This document shows, in pieces, positions 31,008-32,730 of a stretch of 32,730 nucleotides of DNA. Location of the stretch: NCBI GenBank assembly GCA_937885815.1, contig CALABM010000191.1:1-32730 (forward strand). Direction: 5' to 3'. Positions within the stretch are counted from its first letter, which is position 1. Every line of letters starts with the position of its first letter. The notes beneath the pieces are model-generated. The model searched no databases and was not told where the DNA came from. It worked only from the letters and a program-made list of their open reading frames with translations. A program made the position numbers and the translations under genes. Origin of the DNA: an uncultured Verrucomicrobiales bacterium. Its GTDB lineage: Bacteria > Verrucomicrobiota > Verrucomicrobiia > Verrucomicrobiales > Akkermansiaceae.

Positions 31008-31659
31008 TAACACCCCTTCCATCCGCTTCGCAGGATTTACTGACGCTTGGGAACAGCGTAAGTTCAGTGAACTTGTTTTAATTGAGCGAGGAGGTTCACC
31101 TCGTCCAATCGATGCGTTCATTACCGATAGCCCTGATGGCCTTAACTGGATAAAAATCGGTGATGCTCCAACACAGGGAAAATACATTACCAAAACAGAA
31201 GAAAAAATTCGACCAGAGGGACTTTCTAAAACTCGTGTTGTTCAACCAGGGGATTTGATACTTTCTAACTCTATGAGTTTCGGAAGGCCTTATATTATGG
31301 GGATTTCTGGCTGCATTCATGACGGATGGCTTCTAATCCGCAATACGAAAGAGGTATTCGATTTAACCTTTTTATGCCACCTCTTAGGCTCGGGGCAGAT
31401 GTTGGAGCAATATAGTACTCTTGCAGCGGGAAGTACCGTTAACAATCTGAACAAGGAACTTGTAGGCAGCGCCATCGTAAAGTACCCAGCGCTAGAAGAA
31501 CAAAGGAAAATCGGAGCCTATTTAGAACGAGTCGACGACCTCATCACCCTTCATCAGCGTGAGTTCACTCACACCAAACTAAACACTAATTATGTTGAAT
31601 ACTACCAAAGAATCAGACCTCTTCTGTACATATTATGCTCAGTGGATAAAAGTGTATAA
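30994..31659 (+). CDS. hsdS: Half-length type I specificity subunit HsdS
   Basis: HsdS decides which DNA site is bound. Full-length subunits have two target recognition domains (TRDs) and about 400 residues; this one has 221 residues and one TRD. IRFAGFTDAWEQRKFSEL at about 10-27 is the N-terminal conserved segment. The TRD covers about 28-155, and the central conserved helix is LEEQRKIGAYLERVDDLITL then HQRE, ending at residue 190. After that the last 31 residues (FTHTKLNTNYVEYYQRIRPL...) no longer look like HsdS. The GGAGG at 30981-30985 is 8 nt before the ATG at 30994, so I prefer that over the ATG at 30988. Its 3' end overlaps the recombinase gene by 68 bp. It might work as a dimer of half-subunits or be one state of a switching gene. 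Confidence 0.88.
   Translation: MLHNNNTPSIRFAGFTDAWEQRKFSELVLIERGGSPRPIDAFITDSPDGLNWIKIGDAPTQGKYITKTEEKIRPEGLSKTRVVQPGDLILSNSMSFGRPYIMGISGCIHDGWLLIRNTKEVFDLTFLCHLLGSGQMLEQYSTLAAGSTVNNLNKELVGSAIVKYPALEEQRKIGAYLERVDDLITLHQREFTHTKLNTNYVEYYQRIRPLLYILCSVDKSV
31551..31563 (+). repeat. Left copy of 13-bp inverted repeat inside hsdS
   Basis: TCATCAGCGTGAG ends exactly with the Glu codon of HQRE, the last point at which HsdS resembles its family. Its exact reverse complement is found at 32540-32552, beyond the recombinase gene. It is proposed as a recombination crossover site. Confidence 0.65.
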
Positions 31660-32521
31660 AGAGGGTGCGGTAAGAAAAGTGACAATGGCCAAGTACACCA
31701 TGGCGCTTACTTGGTTACAACGTCTGGCTCCTGATTTGAAACTCTGTGATGTTTCACGAGTTACCTATCAGCAAATACTTAACGAGTATGCGGAGAGTCA
31801 CGAAAAGCAGACCACTATGGATTTTCACCATCTCATTAAGGGAGCCATAGCAGATGCTGTTGACGAAGGTCTCATTCCCAGAGACCCGACTCGTAAGGCA
31901 ATCATTAAAGGAAAAACTCCTCCTCCTAAGAAAATAAAGTATCTGAATCAGTTTGAGGTACATACGTTGTTGAGTAGTCTTGAGTTACATAAAGGCATCA
32001 ACTGGGATTGGCTCATACTGCTGGTGGCTAAGACAGGAATGCGTTTTTCAGAAGCCTTGGCCTTGACGCCCAAGGATTTTGACTTTACGCACCAGATGCT
32101 TTCAGTTAGTAAAACATGGGATTACAAGGGAGCGGGGGGCTTTTTGCCGACAAAGAATAAGTCTTCTGTACGCAAGATACAGATAGACTGGCAGACCGTT
32201 ATACAATTCTCTGAGCTGGTTAAAGGGCTACCCCCTGACATGCCAATCTTTGTGACAAAAGACAGGGTTTACAACTCGACTGTAAACGATGTTCTGGCTC
32301 GCCATTGTAAAAAAGCCAATATCCCGGTTATATCCGTCCATGGACTTCGGCACACTCATGCATCGTTACTATTATTTGCTGGCGTATCCATAGCAAGTGT
32401 CGCAAGGCGTCTCGGACATTCAAATATGACAACCACCCAGAAGACATACCTGCATATCATACACGAGCTAGAGAACAAAGACGTGGACTTGGTAATGCGG
32501 TCGTTATCCGGCCTCAGCTAA
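31592..32521 (+). CDS. Tyrosine recombinase/integrase associated with hsdS
   Basis: 309 residues. An N-terminal SAM-like/core-binding domain covers about 1-105 (YYAQWIKVYKEGAVRKVTMA). The catalytic domain follows. The catalytic set can be read: Arg151 in TGMRFSEALALTP, His250 and Arg253 in VHGLRHTHASLLL, His276 in RRLGHSNMTTTQKTY and the nucleophile Tyr286 in that last motif. The residues are complete, so it should be active. Recombinases of this kind next to hsdS shuffle or invert TRD segments in several phase-variable type I systems. The ATG lies inside the 3' end of hsdS, with no Shine-Dalgarno sequence. The gene sits between the two 13-bp inverted repeats, inside the segment it may invert. 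Confidence 0.92.
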   Translation: MLNTTKESDLFCTYYAQWIKVYKEGAVRKVTMAKYTMALTWLQRLAPDLKLCDVSRVTYQQILNEYAESHEKQTTMDFHHLIKGAIADAVDEGLIPRDPTRKAIIKGKTPPPKKIKYLNQFEVHTLLSSLELHKGINWDWLILLVAKTGMRFSEALALTPKDFDFTHQMLSVSKTWDYKGAGGFLPTKNKSSVRKIQIDWQTVIQFSELVKGLPPDMPIFVTKDRVYNSTVNDVLARHCKKANIPVISVHGLRHTHASLLLFAGVSIASVARRLGHSNMTTTQKTYLHIIHELENKDVDLVMRSLSGLS

Positions 32522-32524
32522 AAA

Positions 32525-32580
32525 ATAACTAAACTCTTCCTCACGCTGATGATATTTTGTGATTTTTTGCTTTTAGTTAT
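32525..32580. repeat. 9-bp inverted repeat around the right crossover site
   Basis: ATAACTAAA (32525-32533) and TTTAGTTAT (32572-32580) are exact complements, 38 bp apart, and flank the right 13-bp repeat. The core AACTAAA also occurs at 31577-31583, near the left 13-bp repeat. These could be recombinase arm sites. Confidence 0.35.
32540..32552 (-). repeat. Right copy of the 13-bp inverted repeat
   Basis: CTCACGCTGATGA is the exact reverse complement of 31551-31563. Read on the minus strand it is in frame with KITKYHQREEEFSYFLAEAG and a stop, so a fused HsdS after inversion would keep HQRE and gain this short different tail. Confidence 0.65.
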
Positions 32581-32730
32581 AAGGTGTTGGCTGCATCCAA
32601 TCCTCACATTAGAAAGAGGGGATGCCTTCAGCCCCTTACCGGAAGAGCAAATGAAGGGCATGAGAGCAGGGGGGGGGCTACCGGGGCTTTAGCATATAAT
32701 AGCGGCTTGGCCGAAGCCTTGGTATAAATG
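32581..32730. other. Window end with no supported gene
   Basis: I see no convincing gene in this stretch. A run of nine G lies at 32669-32677, and a small hairpin (GGCTT-GGCCG-AAGCC) lies at about 32703-32717. A plus-strand frame to the TAA near 32727 has no recognisable content. The contig may end here because alternative hsdS arrangements broke the assembly. Confidence 0.4.

Noticed and set aside
32669..32677. Run of nine G considered as a phase-variable tract
   Set aside because: No gene frame depends on it that I can support, and homopolymers near a contig end are prone to error.
1..32730. CRISPR arrays, rRNA genes and insertion sequences
   Set aside because: I looked for evenly spaced direct repeats, rRNA core sequences and transposase motifs and saw none.

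Overview
The window reads as an assembled contig from a gut-type metagenome. Positions 1 to about 660 are AT-rich and look like Firmicutes (Lachnospiraceae-like) DNA: the tail of one gene and the first two-thirds of a galactokinase gene with a classical Shine-Dalgarno site. At about 652-674 this passes in mid-gene, on both sides, into a GC-richer genome. I read this as a chimeric assembly join, not biology. From about 672 to 26500 the DNA is the chromosome of a Gram-negative bacterium (it has lpxA). It is most likely a member of the Verrucomicrobiota, perhaps Akkermansia-like. That placement is my impression from protein style and codon use; I could not test it.

Layout of the core region. Minus strand: mutS, a 4HBT thioesterase and a secreted thioredoxin-like protein (4343 to 672), then lpxA-gph-rlmH (6346 to 4448). 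A lipoprotein gene converges on dnaB at 6.5-8.4 kb, and a small secreted protein follows at 8.5 kb. Then come aroC plus a membrane protein, a U32 peptidase, the M3 oligopeptidase prlC and an M50 protease (all minus, 15.1 to 9.0 kb). tRNA-Asn and a secreted unknown follow (15.2-16.3 kb), then a long Sel1-repeat protein divergent from tpiA, and a large membrane protein of unknown role. ilvC diverges from rpsB-tsf (21.2-24.0 kb). The core ends with an ABC ATPase, nrdR with an overlapping unknown partner, and an ArsC/Spx-family gene. Strong rho-independent hairpins close many of these units.

From about 26.5 kb to the end the DNA is more AT-rich and looks like a defence island. It holds a broken rhuM gene, an intact DUF2971 gene, and a type I restriction-modification module made of hsdM, a half-length hsdS and a tyrosine recombinase. 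No hsdR is present. HsdS loses its family resemblance right after its central conserved segment. A 13-bp sequence ending at that point recurs in inverted orientation just beyond the recombinase gene, so the recombinase sits inside a candidate invertible segment (31551-32552). This is the best lead in the window.

A second pattern concerns translation starts. At least five core genes (lpxA, U32 peptidase, M50 protease, nrdR, arsC) have a recognisable -35/-10 pair spaced 16-17 bp, with the -10 box ending only 6-7 nt before the ATG. Their mRNAs should therefore be leaderless. mutS and aroC have only 12-13 nt in that gap. In contrast, hsdS and the foreign galK carry good Shine-Dalgarno sequences.
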